Source of the DNA: Ilyomonas sp965247435 | GTDB taxonomy: Bacteria; Bacteroidota; Bacteroidia; Chitinophagales; Chitinophagaceae | Length of the DNA: 64,000 bases | Reading direction: 5' to 3' | Assembly (NCBI GenBank): GCA_965247435.1 | Contig: OZ252019.1 | Span: forward strand, 2,108,001 to 2,172,000 | Shown here: positions 1-9,121 of the stretch, in pieces | Position numbering within the stretch: the first letter of the stretch is position 1 | Layout of the letters: every line of letters starts with the position of its first letter | The notes under the pieces: model-generated | Seen by the model: the letters and a program-made list of their open reading frames with translations, nothing else | The model's database searches: none | What the model was told of the DNA's origin: nothing | Position numbers and translations under genes: made by a program

Positions 1-282
1 GTTGTTTAGATGTCCTTTATCAGGCACTGACTTTAGATTAAATACAGCTTAGTCTCCAAAAAGAAAAAACCTGCTTTTATAACCTTCAAACATGTATTAC
101 ATTAATTACTTATTAATAATTTCTGCAATTAGATAAAGCTCATTTTAAGATTACTGGAAATCATTTATTCTGCCTTAAAAAAATTTATCGGTGTACGATT
201 TTCAAAACTATTCAGCAATTTTATGTTGTAAAAAGGCAGTGTAAAATTGCCTGTTTATTAATCCAATATCAATCCAATATCA

Positions 283-1293
283 ATGAAGCAATTTTTTACT
301 TTGGCAGCACTGCTGTGCGGCATGGCACTACAACAGTCCAAGGCACAGGACGTACATTTCTCCCAGTTTTTTGAAGCACCGCTGCTTCGCAATCCTTCGC
401 TCGCAGGCATCTTCGACGGCGACGTACGGGTGCAGGGCGTTTACCGCTCGCAATGGCAAAGCGTTACTACGCCGTATGTTACACAATCCGTTAACGCAGA
501 GTATAAAATGCCGGTTGGCCAGAGCAACGATTTTCTTACCCTCGGCATGCAGGTGCTGCACGATAAAGCCGGCACTACCGCGCTAACCACTACCAACGTT
601 TACCCGGCTATCAATTATCACAAGGCATTGAGCGGCGACAAGTCCACCTATCTGTCAATGGGCTTTATGGGCGGCTGGGTGCAGCGCCGCATAGACCGCT
701 CAAAAATTACGACCGACCACACATACAACGATGGAACCGATGGCGAAACACTGGCTGCTACAAGCTATAGCTATTTAGATGGCAGTGCAGGCATGTCTTT
801 TAACTCTACAATGGGCATCGAAGAAAAAACAACCTATTTCCTCGGTCTTTCTTATCATCATTTTAATCAGCCGCGAGCATCCTTTTACCAAAACCCTGCA
901 ATCGTTATTAAGCCTAAATGGGTAGCATCGGGCGGTATGAAAATGCCGGTTGACGAAACTGCCTATCTTACTGTTGAAGCAGATTACACCAAACAAAATA
1001 CAAATACAGAGATTGTTGCAGGCCTGATGTATTCGCGCAAAATCGGCGATGACCTGGATAACCCCTTATATACAATTCACTTTGGCGGTTATATGCGCCT
1101 GAACGATGCGTTTATCCCGGTTATTAAATTGGATTATCATCCTTTTTCTGTGGCTTTAAGCTACGATGTAAATGTGTCTTCGCTTAAAACGGTAAGCCAA
1201 AACCAGGGCGGTGTGGAATTGTCCCTTGCGTATGTTGGCTTCTTAGACAGGGATAATTCCTCAAAGAATGCAGTGATGTGCCCTCATTTTTAA
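283..1293 (+). CDS. PorP/SprF family type IX secretion membrane protein
   Basis: A 336-aa secreted protein with a signal peptide ending near residue 21 (...QQSKAQ). It is followed directly by the family hallmark QDVHFSQFFEAPLLRNPSLAG. PorP/SprF proteins are outer-membrane beta-barrels connected to type IX secretion and gliding, often anchoring PorE-like peptidoglycan-binding partners. The rest alternates short beta-strand-like segments, as expected of a barrel, and length fits the family (about 300-340 aa). The next gene encodes a small protein with a T9SS C-terminal sorting domain, which agrees with a surface-export setting. No gldK-N or porK-N genes are next to it, so it is probably an accessory paralogue rather than the core component. 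Confidence 0.9.
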   Translation: MKQFFTLAALLCGMALQQSKAQDVHFSQFFEAPLLRNPSLAGIFDGDVRVQGVYRSQWQSVTTPYVTQSVNAEYKMPVGQSNDFLTLGMQVLHDKAGTTALTTTNVYPAINYHKALSGDKSTYLSMGFMGGWVQRRIDRSKITTDHTYNDGTDGETLAATSYSYLDGSAGMSFNSTMGIEEKTTYFLGLSYHHFNQPRASFYQNPAIVIKPKWVASGGMKMPVDETAYLTVEADYTKQNTNTEIVAGLMYSRKIGDDLDNPLYTIHFGGYMRLNDAFIPVIKLDYHPFSVALSYDVNVSSLKTVSQNQGGVELSLAYVGFLDRDNSSKNAVMCPHF

Positions 1294-1367
1294 GGTGTTT
1301 TCAGGAAAATTTAAATATTAATTTTTTGGCAAAGAATATGATTCACTATAACTTAGCATAATTACCA

Positions 1368-1727
1368 ATGAATAAATCGCTATACATATTTTCAAAATAC
1401 TTTAAAACAGTGCTGTTGGCTTTGGTAATAGCTGCAGCAGGCCTTGTTTTCTCAGGTTTTGCTTTACCGGCTGCCAGAGTAGAAGTGGTAAGGTGTTTTC
1501 CCAATCCAGCTACGTCGTTTGTCAATTTTGAATTTGATAAAAACATTGATAAGACCTATGTACTGCAGGTGTATAGCTTTGTTGGTAAAAAGATGATGGA
1601 AACACCGGTAAGCAGCAATAAAATTACGATTACCCTTAACGACTTTAACCGCGGTTTGTATGTTTTCCAGCTACGCGATAAAAGCGGCGAAACAGTGGTG
1701 GCGGGCAAGTTTCAGGTCATAAAATAA
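1368..1727 (+). CDS. Short protein with T9SS type A C-terminal sorting domain
   Basis: A 119-aa protein with an N-terminal hydrophobic export segment (residues about 12-32). The remainder is almost only a type IX secretion sorting domain: the FPNPATSFVNFEF start near residue 44, a central VYSFVGKKM strand, and the terminal GLYVFQLRDKSGE...GKFQVIK. In known T9SS cargo this domain directs outer-membrane passage and is then removed. What is odd is that there is essentially no cargo domain between signal peptide and sorting domain. It may be a secreted stub, a remnant of a longer cargo, or a small surface-attached protein. It lies 74 bp after the PorP/SprF gene and is followed by a strong hairpin. 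Confidence 0.85.
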   Translation: MNKSLYIFSKYFKTVLLALVIAAAGLVFSGFALPAARVEVVRCFPNPATSFVNFEFDKNIDKTYVLQVYSFVGKKMMETPVSSNKITITLNDFNRGLYVFQLRDKSGETVVAGKFQVIK

Positions 1728-1745
1728 ATCACTATAAAAATTATA

Positions 1746-1779
1746 AACAAGTGCCGGATACTATTATCCGGCACTTGTT
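1746..1779 (+). terminator. Hairpin terminator after the sorting-domain gene
   Basis: Perfect 15-bp inverted repeat, arms 1746-1760 and 1765-1779, with the four-base loop CTAT. It sits 18 bp after the stop codon at 1727. No long T-run follows, but stem length and position suit transcription termination. Confidence 0.65.
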
Positions 1780-1877
1780 GTATAAGGAAATATACTTGCC
1801 CGGTAAACGAGGCGCTATACCCAATACGCACTTATAAAAGATTTGACGCCCGCTGATTAACTTGCACAAAAAATTTA

Positions 1878-4340
1878 GTGTACACCATAGAAGTTATTGG
1901 CAGGGCTTTAAATGCAGGAACCAAACTAAGTAATAGCAAGGCTATCATACAGCACCTGCTAACCGACAGCCGCCGCATTGCTTTTCCCGACACTTCATTA
2001 TTCTTTGCGCTTTCTTCTTCACATCGCGATGGTTTCGACTATATAAATGAATTATACCAGCAAGGCATCCGCAACTTCGTGGTAAGGCCATCTTCTGCAC
2101 TTGCACCTTACCCGGAGGCAAATTTTTTAATAGTGCCCGATACCTTATCGGCGTTGCAACAATTGGCTGCCTGGCATCGCTCGCACTTCACCTGCCCGGT
2201 CATCGGCATTACCGGCAGCAACGGCAAAACTATAGTGAAAGAGTGGCTGTACGGGCTGCTATCGCCGGAGTACAATATTATCCGCAGTCCGCGCAGTTAC
2301 AACTCGCAAATCGGCGTGCCGCTAAGTGTATGGCAGATGAACAGCGGGCACAACCTGGCCATTTTTGAAGCCGGCATCTCTAAACCCGGCGAAATGGGCA
2401 AACTACAGGAAATTATTCAGCCAACCATCGGCGTACTTACCAACATCGGCGAGGCACATGCAGAAGGTTTTATTAGTAATGAGCAGAAGCTGGACGAAAA
2501 ACTACAGCTCTTCAAAAATATACCAGCCGTCTTTTGCAATATTGATAACGAAGTCATTCAACATGCACTGCCGCTTTTACCAGCGGCGCATATTTATTCC
2601 TGGAGCAAAAACAATCCTGCAACATTGCAAATACAGGCAGTGCAGAAAGCAAAAAACAAAACTGTCATCAGCGTTTTGTATAAAGAGAACACTCTCCGGA
2701 TTAGTATTCCCTATACAGACGATGCATCTATTGAAAATGCCATTACCTGCTGGAATGTCTGTTTATATCTCGGGCTGGCGCCTGCTGTAATCAGCGACCG
2801 GATGCCCGGCCTGCAACCGGTTGATATGCGGCTGCAACTGGTGAAGGCATTGAACGGCTGTTCTATCATCAACGACAGCTACAGCTTTGATATTAATTCG
2901 TTCAATATTGCACTCCATTTTTTGTTGCAGCAGCACCAGTACCCGTTAAAAACAGTAATCATTTCAGACTTTGCAACAGCAACAAGCGATGCGTATTACG
3001 GGCAGGTGGCCGATGTATTACAAGTAAAAAAAGTAAAGCGGATTATTACCATCGGGGAAAACTGGTATCGCCTGCAAGGCATACTGAAAAATAAATTCCG
3101 GCGTACGTCGCATTATAAATCCACGCAGTCGTTTTTAAACCAACTGCATACTTCCGGATTCCGCAACGAAGCTATCTTATTGAAAGGGGCACGCACATTT
3201 GCATTTGAACGAATTGCTGCGCAATTAGCAGATAAAGTGCACAGCACCGTAATGGAAATTAACCTGACGGCTGTAGCGCACAACCTCAAGGCCTACCAGC
3301 AGCAATTACGGCCCGGCACCAAACTAATGGCTATGATAAAGGCTGGCGGATACGGCAGCGGAAGTGCAGAAATAGCCAACGTGTTACAATATTATAAAGT
3401 AGATTATTTAGCCGTAGCGTATGCAGATGAAGGCGTAGAGTTGCGGAAAGCGGGCATCAGCTTACCGGTATTGATCCTCAATGTAGATGAAGCCGCTTTT
3501 GAAGCTATTTTGGAAAACAGCCTGGAGCCGGAATTATTCTCATTTGGTATCCTAAACGCCTTCAGCAACTACCTGTTGCGGCAGGGCATTCAGCAATATC
3601 CGGTTCACATCAAATTGGATACGGGCATGCACCGGCTTGGTTTTGAAGAAAAAGAACTGGCACGCCTCATTCAAATGTTGACAAGTACCAAAAGCATTGC
3701 CGTAAAGTCGGTCTTTACACATCTTGCGGCCAGCGAAGCGCCGGCAGAAGATGCTTTTACGCAACAACAATATGAGACGTTTAACCGCTGTTGCAATCGC
3801 TTGCAGGCGGCATTGCAATACCCTTTTCTCCGGCATATCGCCAACTCGGCAGCCATTTTCAGGCATCCGGCTATACAACTGGACATGGTGCGGCTTGGGA
3901 TTGGCTTGTACGGTGTGGATAGCGCAAACGGGAACCAGCTTGCACTACAGACTGTTTGTACTTTAAAGACAACAATCGCACAGTTACGCTGGATCGGTGA
4001 GGGCGAAACCGTTGGCTACAACAGGCTTGGCAAAGTAAATAAAGAAGAACTGATTGCCACATTGCGTATCGGTTATGCAGATGGCATAAGCCGCAGGCTG
4101 AGCAACGGCGCAGGTCAGGTATGGATACGGGGCAAGCTGGCCCCGATAATTGGCACCGTATGTATGGATATGCTGATGGTGGTTGTAACCGGTATTGAAG
4201 GCGTACAGGAAGGTGATGAGGCAGAACTATTCGGTAAAAACATCCCAGTACAAACGGTAGCCAAACAATGCGGTACCATCGCTTATGAAATTTTGACCGG
4301 TATCAGTCAGCGTGTAAAAAGAATTTACATCGAAGAGTAA
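1878..4340 (+). CDS. Bifunctional MurF (UDP-MurNAc-tripeptide:D-Ala-D-Ala ligase)/alanine racemase
   Basis: An 820-aa fusion typical of Bacteroidota. The N-terminal half (about 1-450) is MurF, with ATP P-loop GITGSNGKT near residue 115, the Mur ligase central domain, and substrate-binding residues in NIGEAHAEGF. It adds D-Ala-D-Ala to UDP-MurNAc-tripeptide. The C-terminal half (about 455-820) is a fold-type III PLP alanine racemase: the PLP lysine is in MAMIKAGGYGSG, RIGYADG carries the second catalytic Tyr, and GTVCMDMLM matches the signature. The fusion makes D-Ala and consumes its dimer in one polypeptide. Start is GTG at 1878, chosen because the MurF N-terminus aligns there. The usual AYG motif in the racemase reads GGYG here. 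Confidence 0.95.
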   Translation: MYTIEVIGRALNAGTKLSNSKAIIQHLLTDSRRIAFPDTSLFFALSSSHRDGFDYINELYQQGIRNFVVRPSSALAPYPEANFLIVPDTLSALQQLAAWHRSHFTCPVIGITGSNGKTIVKEWLYGLLSPEYNIIRSPRSYNSQIGVPLSVWQMNSGHNLAIFEAGISKPGEMGKLQEIIQPTIGVLTNIGEAHAEGFISNEQKLDEKLQLFKNIPAVFCNIDNEVIQHALPLLPAAHIYSWSKNNPATLQIQAVQKAKNKTVISVLYKENTLRISIPYTDDASIENAITCWNVCLYLGLAPAVISDRMPGLQPVDMRLQLVKALNGCSIINDSYSFDINSFNIALHFLLQQHQYPLKTVIISDFATATSDAYYGQVADVLQVKKVKRIITIGENWYRLQGILKNKFRRTSHYKSTQSFLNQLHTSGFRNEAILLKGARTFAFERIAAQLADKVHSTVMEINLTAVAHNLKAYQQQLRPGTKLMAMIKAGGYGSGSAEIANVLQYYKVDYLAVAYADEGVELRKAGISLPVLILNVDEAAFEAILENSLEPELFSFGILNAFSNYLLRQGIQQYPVHIKLDTGMHRLGFEEKELARLIQMLTSTKSIAVKSVFTHLAASEAPAEDAFTQQQYETFNRCCNRLQAALQYPFLRHIANSAAIFRHPAIQLDMVRLGIGLYGVDSANGNQLALQTVCTLKTTIAQLRWIGEGETVGYNRLGKVNKEELIATLRIGYADGISRRLSNGAGQVWIRGKLAPIIGTVCMDMLMVVVTGIEGVQEGDEAELFGKNIPVQTVAKQCGTIAYEILTGISQRVKRIYIEE

Positions 4341-4511
4341 TACCTTATCCCTTTAATTAAAAGGAAGTAATGACTTACTTTGAAATTTCTAAGCTATAAA
4401 ACCTGTCAGGTTGAATAGCTTAGAAATGTAAAAATGTATAATAACAGGACAGGTTAATCTCTGTTATTTTCAAAGGGAGTTACTACAGAAAAGGAGATAC
4501 CTCAGTCATCT

Positions 4512-4796
4512 CTACCAGCGTCCTCTTCTCCAGTAATATCCGTGTGAATTGTTAACCCAGCCGCCGGAATGCCATACGCGGCCGGCCCTTGGTGCTACCC
4601 AGTACCCGGGACGCTGCACATAACGGCCGCCGCGCCAGTAATAATCTCCGTCTATCCATACATAGTTAGGACCAGGTTGGGCAGGGCGGGTTATTACAAC
4701 GGTTTCCGGCTGTGCCGATACATAATGCCCTGACGAACAGCTTGCTGCCGACAACAGCAACACAATAGCCAGCAGGGGCGAAATAAAACGTTTCAT
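4512..4796 (-). CDS. Trp/Tyr-rich YXWGXW-type repeat lipoprotein
   Basis: A 94-aa protein starting at MKRFISPLLA; an in-frame Met further upstream would add 14 residues before the signal and is unlikely. The signal peptide ends in a lipobox (LLSAASC, Cys near 19), so it is probably a lipoprotein. The mature part is a run of aromatic/glycine repeats (YVWIDGDYYWRGGRYV, RPGYWVAPRAGRVW, GGWVNNSHGYYWRRGRW) like the YXWGXW or WXXGXW repeat families of small envelope proteins. No biochemical role is established for these. It is transcribed divergently from lspA. Confidence 0.75.
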   Translation of the reverse strand: MKRFISPLLAIVLLLSAASCSSGHYVSAQPETVVITRPAQPGPNYVWIDGDYYWRGGRYVQRPGYWVAPRAGRVWHSGGWVNNSHGYYWRRGRW

Positions 4797-5030
4797 AAAA
4801 ATTTCTTTTGCTTGTAGCCATCTCATTAAATATGCCAATACACAGGCAGCGCTATGTTAAAAATGAAGGCAGAGCAGACGATGACTGTTGGATAACCGGT
4901 ACCTATGTAGATACTTACTGATATGGTTCCATAAAAGCTTAAATTTTTCTTTGCAGCGCCATCACAAAAACGGCTTTCACTAAATCTGCTATCTTCGTTC
5001 AAATTTATTATTGCGCTTAATAGTTGTACT

Positions 5031-5708
5031 ATGAAGAAAGGCTGGCAGGTTGCTTTATTAATTGTATTGATTCTTCTGGCCGACCAGGCATTGAAGATTT
5101 ATATCAAAACGCACTATACATTGCAGGAAGAGCACAATGTTATCGGCACCTTTTTCCGGCTGCATTTTGTAGAGAATGCAGGCATGGCCTGGGGCTGGAA
5201 GTTTGGCGGCGACTTCGGCAAAATAATCCTTACCCTCTTCCGGCTTATTGCGGTGATTACCGGTGTGTTTTATTTGCGCAGCATTATCGCTAAAAGATAC
5301 CACCAGGGATTTATTATTTGTGCAGCACTCATTTTTGCCGGTGCAGCCGGCAACCTGATAGACAGTATGTTTTATGGCCTTATTTTCAGCAGCAGCGATT
5401 ATTATGCGCACAACGTAGCGCTCCTCTTTCCGCCGCATGGCGGCTATGCCGGTTTTCTGCACGGCCAGGTAGTAGATATGCTTTATTTCCCGATTATCCA
5501 AACACACTATCCTTCCTGGTTTCCCGTGTGGGGCGGTCAGGAATTTGAATTTTTCAGCCCTGTTTTTAATCTCGCCGATTCTTCTATTTCCGTAGGCGTA
5601 ATTGCTATTTTGTTGTGGCAAAAAAGGTTTTTTCCAAAGAAAGATCATGCTGTTATAGAAAGCAATGCTGCGGTAACCACACCAGTTGTTAACGAAAATC
5701 TATCCTAA
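5031..5708 (+). CDS. lspA: Lipoprotein signal peptidase (signal peptidase II)
   Basis: A 225-aa inner-membrane aspartic protease that cleaves prolipoprotein signal peptides after diacylglyceryl modification. Four transmembrane segments are visible. The motifs are DQALK near residue 18, VENAGMAWG near 48, GAAGNLIDS with the first catalytic Asp, and FNLADSSI with the second. Bacteroidota enzymes are longer than the E. coli protein (164 aa) because of an insert between the two aspartates, here about residues 120-170, and that insert is present. The end overlaps the TTG-initiated reading frame of hemF by 23 bp. A possible -7 element TATCTTCG lies at 4990-4997. Confidence 0.95.
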   Translation: MKKGWQVALLIVLILLADQALKIYIKTHYTLQEEHNVIGTFFRLHFVENAGMAWGWKFGGDFGKIILTLFRLIAVITGVFYLRSIIAKRYHQGFIICAALIFAGAAGNLIDSMFYGLIFSSSDYYAHNVALLFPPHGGYAGFLHGQVVDMLYFPIIQTHYPSWFPVWGGQEFEFFSPVFNLADSSISVGVIAILLWQKRFFPKKDHAVIESNAAVTTPVVNENLS

Positions 5709-6714
5709 CTATCGGCAGCCTACTTATGTTCTCAAAACGCCGCCTCAACCATCTGATAATTATAATTTGACCAATACAACTTCCGAACTCTCTTTACAGG
5801 ATGGCACTGTCCGGCAACGCTGGACACATTTTATACACGCTTTGCAGGATAATATCTGTGCTGCTTTGGAAGCCTGCGATGGCAAAGCAAAATTTGCAGA
5901 AGACGCATGGCAGCGCGAAGAAGGCGGTGGCGGCAAAACAAGAATCATCGCCAACGGGAATGTCTTTGAAAAAGGCGGCGTAAATACTTCTGTTGTACAT
6001 GGCGCCGTTACAGAGGCTATGCGCACGCAGTTAAAAATAAATGGTGCGGGCTGGTTTGCTGCAGGCATAAGCCTGGTCATTCATCCGCTTAACCCGTTTA
6101 TACCTACGGTGCATTGCAACTACCGCATGTTTGAATTGTACAACGAAAGCGGGGAAACCGTTGACCGCTGGTTTGGTGGCGGCACCGATCTTACGCCCTA
6201 TTACCTGATAGAAGAAGATGCAGTTCACTTTCATAAGACTTATAAAAACGCCTGTGATCAATTCGACCCCGGCTTTTACCCGGTTTTTAAAAAACACTGT
6301 GATGATTATTTTGTAAATACGCACCGCAACAATGAACGCCGCGGTATCGGCGGTATTTTTTATGATTATAAACGGGCAGGCGGGCAGCATACGATTGACC
6401 TTTGGCTTTCTCTTGCCAAAACCTGCGGTTATGCTTTTATGGAAGCCTATCTTCCAATCGCAGAGCGGAGAAAAAACACCGGCTACAACGTACAGCAAAA
6501 ACACTGGCAGGAAATACGAAGAGGCCGTTATGTTGAATTTAACCTGGTGCACGACCGCGGTACTTTATTCGGATTAAAAACCAACGGCCGCATCGAAAGT
6601 ATTTTGATGAGCCTGCCTCCTACCGTTCGCTTTGAGTATAATTACCAACCCCTTACCGGCAGCGACGAAGACAAACTGCTGCAGGCCTGTTTGCATCCAA
6701 AAGACTGGCTCTAA
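5686..6714 (+). CDS. hemF: Oxygen-dependent coproporphyrinogen III oxidase
   Basis: Converts coproporphyrinogen III to protoporphyrinogen IX with O2 in haem synthesis. The signatures are HCNYRMFEL, WFGGGTDLTPYYL, RRGIGGIFYDY and RYVEFNLVHDRGT. Up to 342 aa can be read from TTG at 5686. There is no ATG in the frame before the conserved domain, which starts near RQRWTHFIHALQDNI. A second in-frame TTG at 5767 would give 315 aa, closer to the usual length of about 300. The start is therefore uncertain, and the upstream choice overlaps lspA by 23 bp. Coupled expression with lspA is likely from the spacing. Confidence 0.93.
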   Translation: MLTKIYPNYRQPTYVLKTPPQPSDNYNLTNTTSELSLQDGTVRQRWTHFIHALQDNICAALEACDGKAKFAEDAWQREEGGGGKTRIIANGNVFEKGGVNTSVVHGAVTEAMRTQLKINGAGWFAAGISLVIHPLNPFIPTVHCNYRMFELYNESGETVDRWFGGGTDLTPYYLIEEDAVHFHKTYKNACDQFDPGFYPVFKKHCDDYFVNTHRNNERRGIGGIFYDYKRAGGQHTIDLWLSLAKTCGYAFMEAYLPIAERRKNTGYNVQQKHWQEIRRGRYVEFNLVHDRGTLFGLKTNGRIESILMSLPPTVRFEYNYQPLTGSDEDKLLQACLHPKDWL

Positions 6715-6814
6715 ACTTTTATACTTCATAAGAGCCTCCAACTTATTGCACCCTGCTTTGTCTTCTTTTTCTTTGTTCTTACTGCTAATATCCTGTTTCC
6801 TGTATCTTTAGTGC

Positions 6815-8128
6815 ATGTCATACCTCATACTACTTGGTGGCATTGCATTGCTTATCATACTGATTGCCTGGGCACGATTTAATCCGTTTATTGCTTTTTT
6901 AATTGTAACTATCCTTATTGGCTTGTTCAATGGAATGCCGGTGGCTGCTATTGTATCGTCTGTTCAAAAAGGTATTGGCGACATTCTCGGCAGCCTGCTG
7001 ATCGTTATTGGCTTAGGCGCCATGCTGGGCAAATTGGTTGCGGACAGCGGGGCGGCTATAAAAATCGGCTCCGGTTTCATCAAGGCGTTCGGCAAACGTT
7101 ATATTTTATGGGCACTGGTTGCTACCAGTTTTATCATCGGCATTCCCCTGTTTTATAATGTTGGCTTTGTACTGGTGCTGCCATTAATCATTACCGTTGC
7201 TGCGCGTTATAATATGCCTGCTGTGTATATAGGCCTGCCCACGCTGGCCGCTTTGTCTGTAACGCATGGCTTTCTGCCCCCGCACCCGTCGCCGGTAGCG
7301 CTTGTACAGCAGTTCCATGCCAACATGGGCACTACCCTGCTGTATGGTCTGCTGTTAGCCATTCCTGCTATTGTGCTGGCCGGCCCTGCTTTTGCGCCAA
7401 CCCTGAAAAAATATACCAATAAGCCGCTGCAAACGTTTGCGTCTAAAGAAATGGCCGAAGAAAGTCTGCCAAGCCTTTTTATAAGCATAGCAGCAGCTTT
7501 TCTTCCGGTTTTCCTCATCGGTGTAAGCGCTTTGGCAGACTACCTGCTACCTAAAGAACTGCCCGTTGCTACATTTATTAAAAGCATCGGCGACCCGGTA
7601 ATGGCGATGCTGATAAGCGTGCTGTTTGCCGTATTTACGTTGGGCACCCGCAACGGTAAAAAGTTAGGCGCGGTGATGTCTTCCCTCGGAGAAGCGGTAA
7701 AAGATATTGCCATGATTATTTTCATCATCGCCGGCGCCGGTGCATTAAAGCAGATGCTGACAGACAGCGGCATCAGCAACCACCTCGTACAAGGCCTGAG
7801 CAGCCTGCACATTCATCCTTTATTGCTTGCCTGGCTCATCAGCGCATTCATCCGCGTTTGCGTTGGCTCGGCTACGATTGCCGGACTTACAACTGCGGGT
7901 ATCGTAGCTCCGCTGATACCATTAACGGGTGTAGATCCAAGCCTGATGGTATTGGCTACGGGTGCAGGCAGCCTGATGTTTTCGCATGTAAATGATACCG
8001 GCTTCTGGATGTTTAAAGAGTTCTTCAATTTGTCTATTAAAGAAACAATTAAAACCTGGTCAATGATGGAAACCATTATATCGGTAGTCGGGCTCATTGG
8101 TGTTTTTGTCATTAATGCTTTTCTGTAA
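6815..8128 (+). CDS. GntP family gluconate/organic acid:H+ symporter
   Basis: A 437-aa polytopic inner-membrane protein with about 12 hydrophobic segments and GntP-family features: the N-terminal ARFNPFIAFL, LLIVIGLGAMLGKLVADSG near residue 62, HGFLPPHPSPVAL near 155 and the C-terminal VNDTGFWMFKE near 395. The family imports gluconate, fructuronate or related hydroxy acids; the exact substrate cannot be read from the sequence. No gluconate kinase or dehydratase gene is adjacent. A TATCTTTA element ends only 4 bp before the ATG, which would mean a leaderless or nearly leaderless message. The 3' end overlaps the convergent LD-carboxypeptidase gene by 17 bp. Confidence 0.88.
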   Translation: MSYLILLGGIALLIILIAWARFNPFIAFLIVTILIGLFNGMPVAAIVSSVQKGIGDILGSLLIVIGLGAMLGKLVADSGAAIKIGSGFIKAFGKRYILWALVATSFIIGIPLFYNVGFVLVLPLIITVAARYNMPAVYIGLPTLAALSVTHGFLPPHPSPVALVQQFHANMGTTLLYGLLLAIPAIVLAGPAFAPTLKKYTNKPLQTFASKEMAEESLPSLFISIAAAFLPVFLIGVSALADYLLPKELPVATFIKSIGDPVMAMLISVLFAVFTLGTRNGKKLGAVMSSLGEAVKDIAMIIFIIAGAGALKQMLTDSGISNHLVQGLSSLHIHPLLLAWLISAFIRVCVGSATIAGLTTAGIVAPLIPLTGVDPSLMVLATGAGSLMFSHVNDTGFWMFKEFFNLSIKETIKTWSMMETIISVVGLIGVFVINAFL

Positions 8129-9023
8129 GTATAACTTCCGTTGTGGTCACGCTTAACTCGTGGTACAAGCCGTGCTTCAGTGCATAGTTTTCTTTGGTAT
8201 GCCCTACGGGGAAATTAAAACAAACCGGGTAATCATATCCTTTTACAACGTCCTTAATTACTTCATATACAGAAGCCCCAAAAGGTATCGTTGTGTCTTT
8301 CATATCGCTGAAGCTGCCCACGATTAAACCGGCTAAATTACGCAGCATGCCTGCACGTTTTAATTGCTGTATCAGCCGGTCCACATTATAAATATACTCG
8401 CCAACGTCTTCTATAAATAATATTTTCCCGCCTGTATCAATGCTGCTTTGCGAGCCGATGAGATGCGCCAGCAAACATAAATTACCACCAACCAGCTCCC
8501 CTGTTGCAGCGCCTTGCCTGTTGAATGAGTTTGCTTCGCAATGATACGCAGCAGGTGCACCTTCCAGTGCCTGCAGCAAAGACTGAACATATTGATTCTG
8601 ATATTCACCATCATTAAATGCGGCCGCCATGGGCGCGTGTAAAGACGCAACACCGAGCGCCTGGTAAATATGTGCATGCAGTATCGTAATATCACTAAAG
8701 CCAATAATCCATTTTGGATTTTTCCGGAATGCGGTAAAGTTAATCCTGTCAACAATCCGGCTTAAGCCGTAGCCGCCTCTTGCGCATAAGACGGCTTTTA
8801 TTTGTTCATCATCCAGCATCATTTGCAGGTCGCTCAGCCGCGCTTCATCCGTGCCGGAGAAATAATTAAGCTGGCTTCCAACGGTACTGCCAACCTTAAC
8901 CGCAAAGCCCCGTTGCTGCAGCGTTTGTATGCAGGCCTGTACTTTTTCGGCAGGCATAAAACCGGATGGGCATACGAGTCCAATGGTATCGCCGGGGTGC
9001 AGGTAAGGTGGTATTTTAATCAT
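8112..9023 (-). CDS. LD-carboxypeptidase (peptidase family S66)
   Basis: A 303-aa cytoplasmic serine peptidase of the LdcA family, which removes the terminal D-Ala from recycled muropeptide tetrapeptides. The N-terminal domain has GLVCPSG, then ARGGYG and the nucleophile elbow GFSDIT (Ser near 110). The C-terminal domain carries VGGNLCLL, FIEDVGE and the catalytic His in VGHTKENYALKHG. Together these give the Ser-Glu-His triad of family S66. Length matches LdcA (about 300 aa). Its 3' end lies inside the last codons of the convergent GntP gene, with no terminator between them. Confidence 0.9.
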   Translation of the reverse strand: MIKIPPYLHPGDTIGLVCPSGFMPAEKVQACIQTLQQRGFAVKVGSTVGSQLNYFSGTDEARLSDLQMMLDDEQIKAVLCARGGYGLSRIVDRINFTAFRKNPKWIIGFSDITILHAHIYQALGVASLHAPMAAAFNDGEYQNQYVQSLLQALEGAPAAYHCEANSFNRQGAATGELVGGNLCLLAHLIGSQSSIDTGGKILFIEDVGEYIYNVDRLIQQLKRAGMLRNLAGLIVGSFSDMKDTTIPFGASVYEVIKDVVKGYDYPVCFNFPVGHTKENYALKHGLYHELSVTTTEVILTEKH

Positions 9024-9121
9024 ACAACAATATTAGTGATTGCGCCAAAGCAGGATAAATAATAATACACTTGTACCGGTGAATGGATTATTTTCATTTT
9101 TTTATCTATAAAAACAAACTT

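Noticed and set aside
1..282. Possible small gene at the left edge
   Set aside because: AT-rich, with no open frame showing protein-like composition; probably the upstream region of the PorP/SprF gene.
1842..1864. TTTG...TAACTTG as promoter of murF-alr
   Set aside because: The spacing between boxes is only 12 bp, far shorter than the 19-21 bp expected in Bacteroidota.
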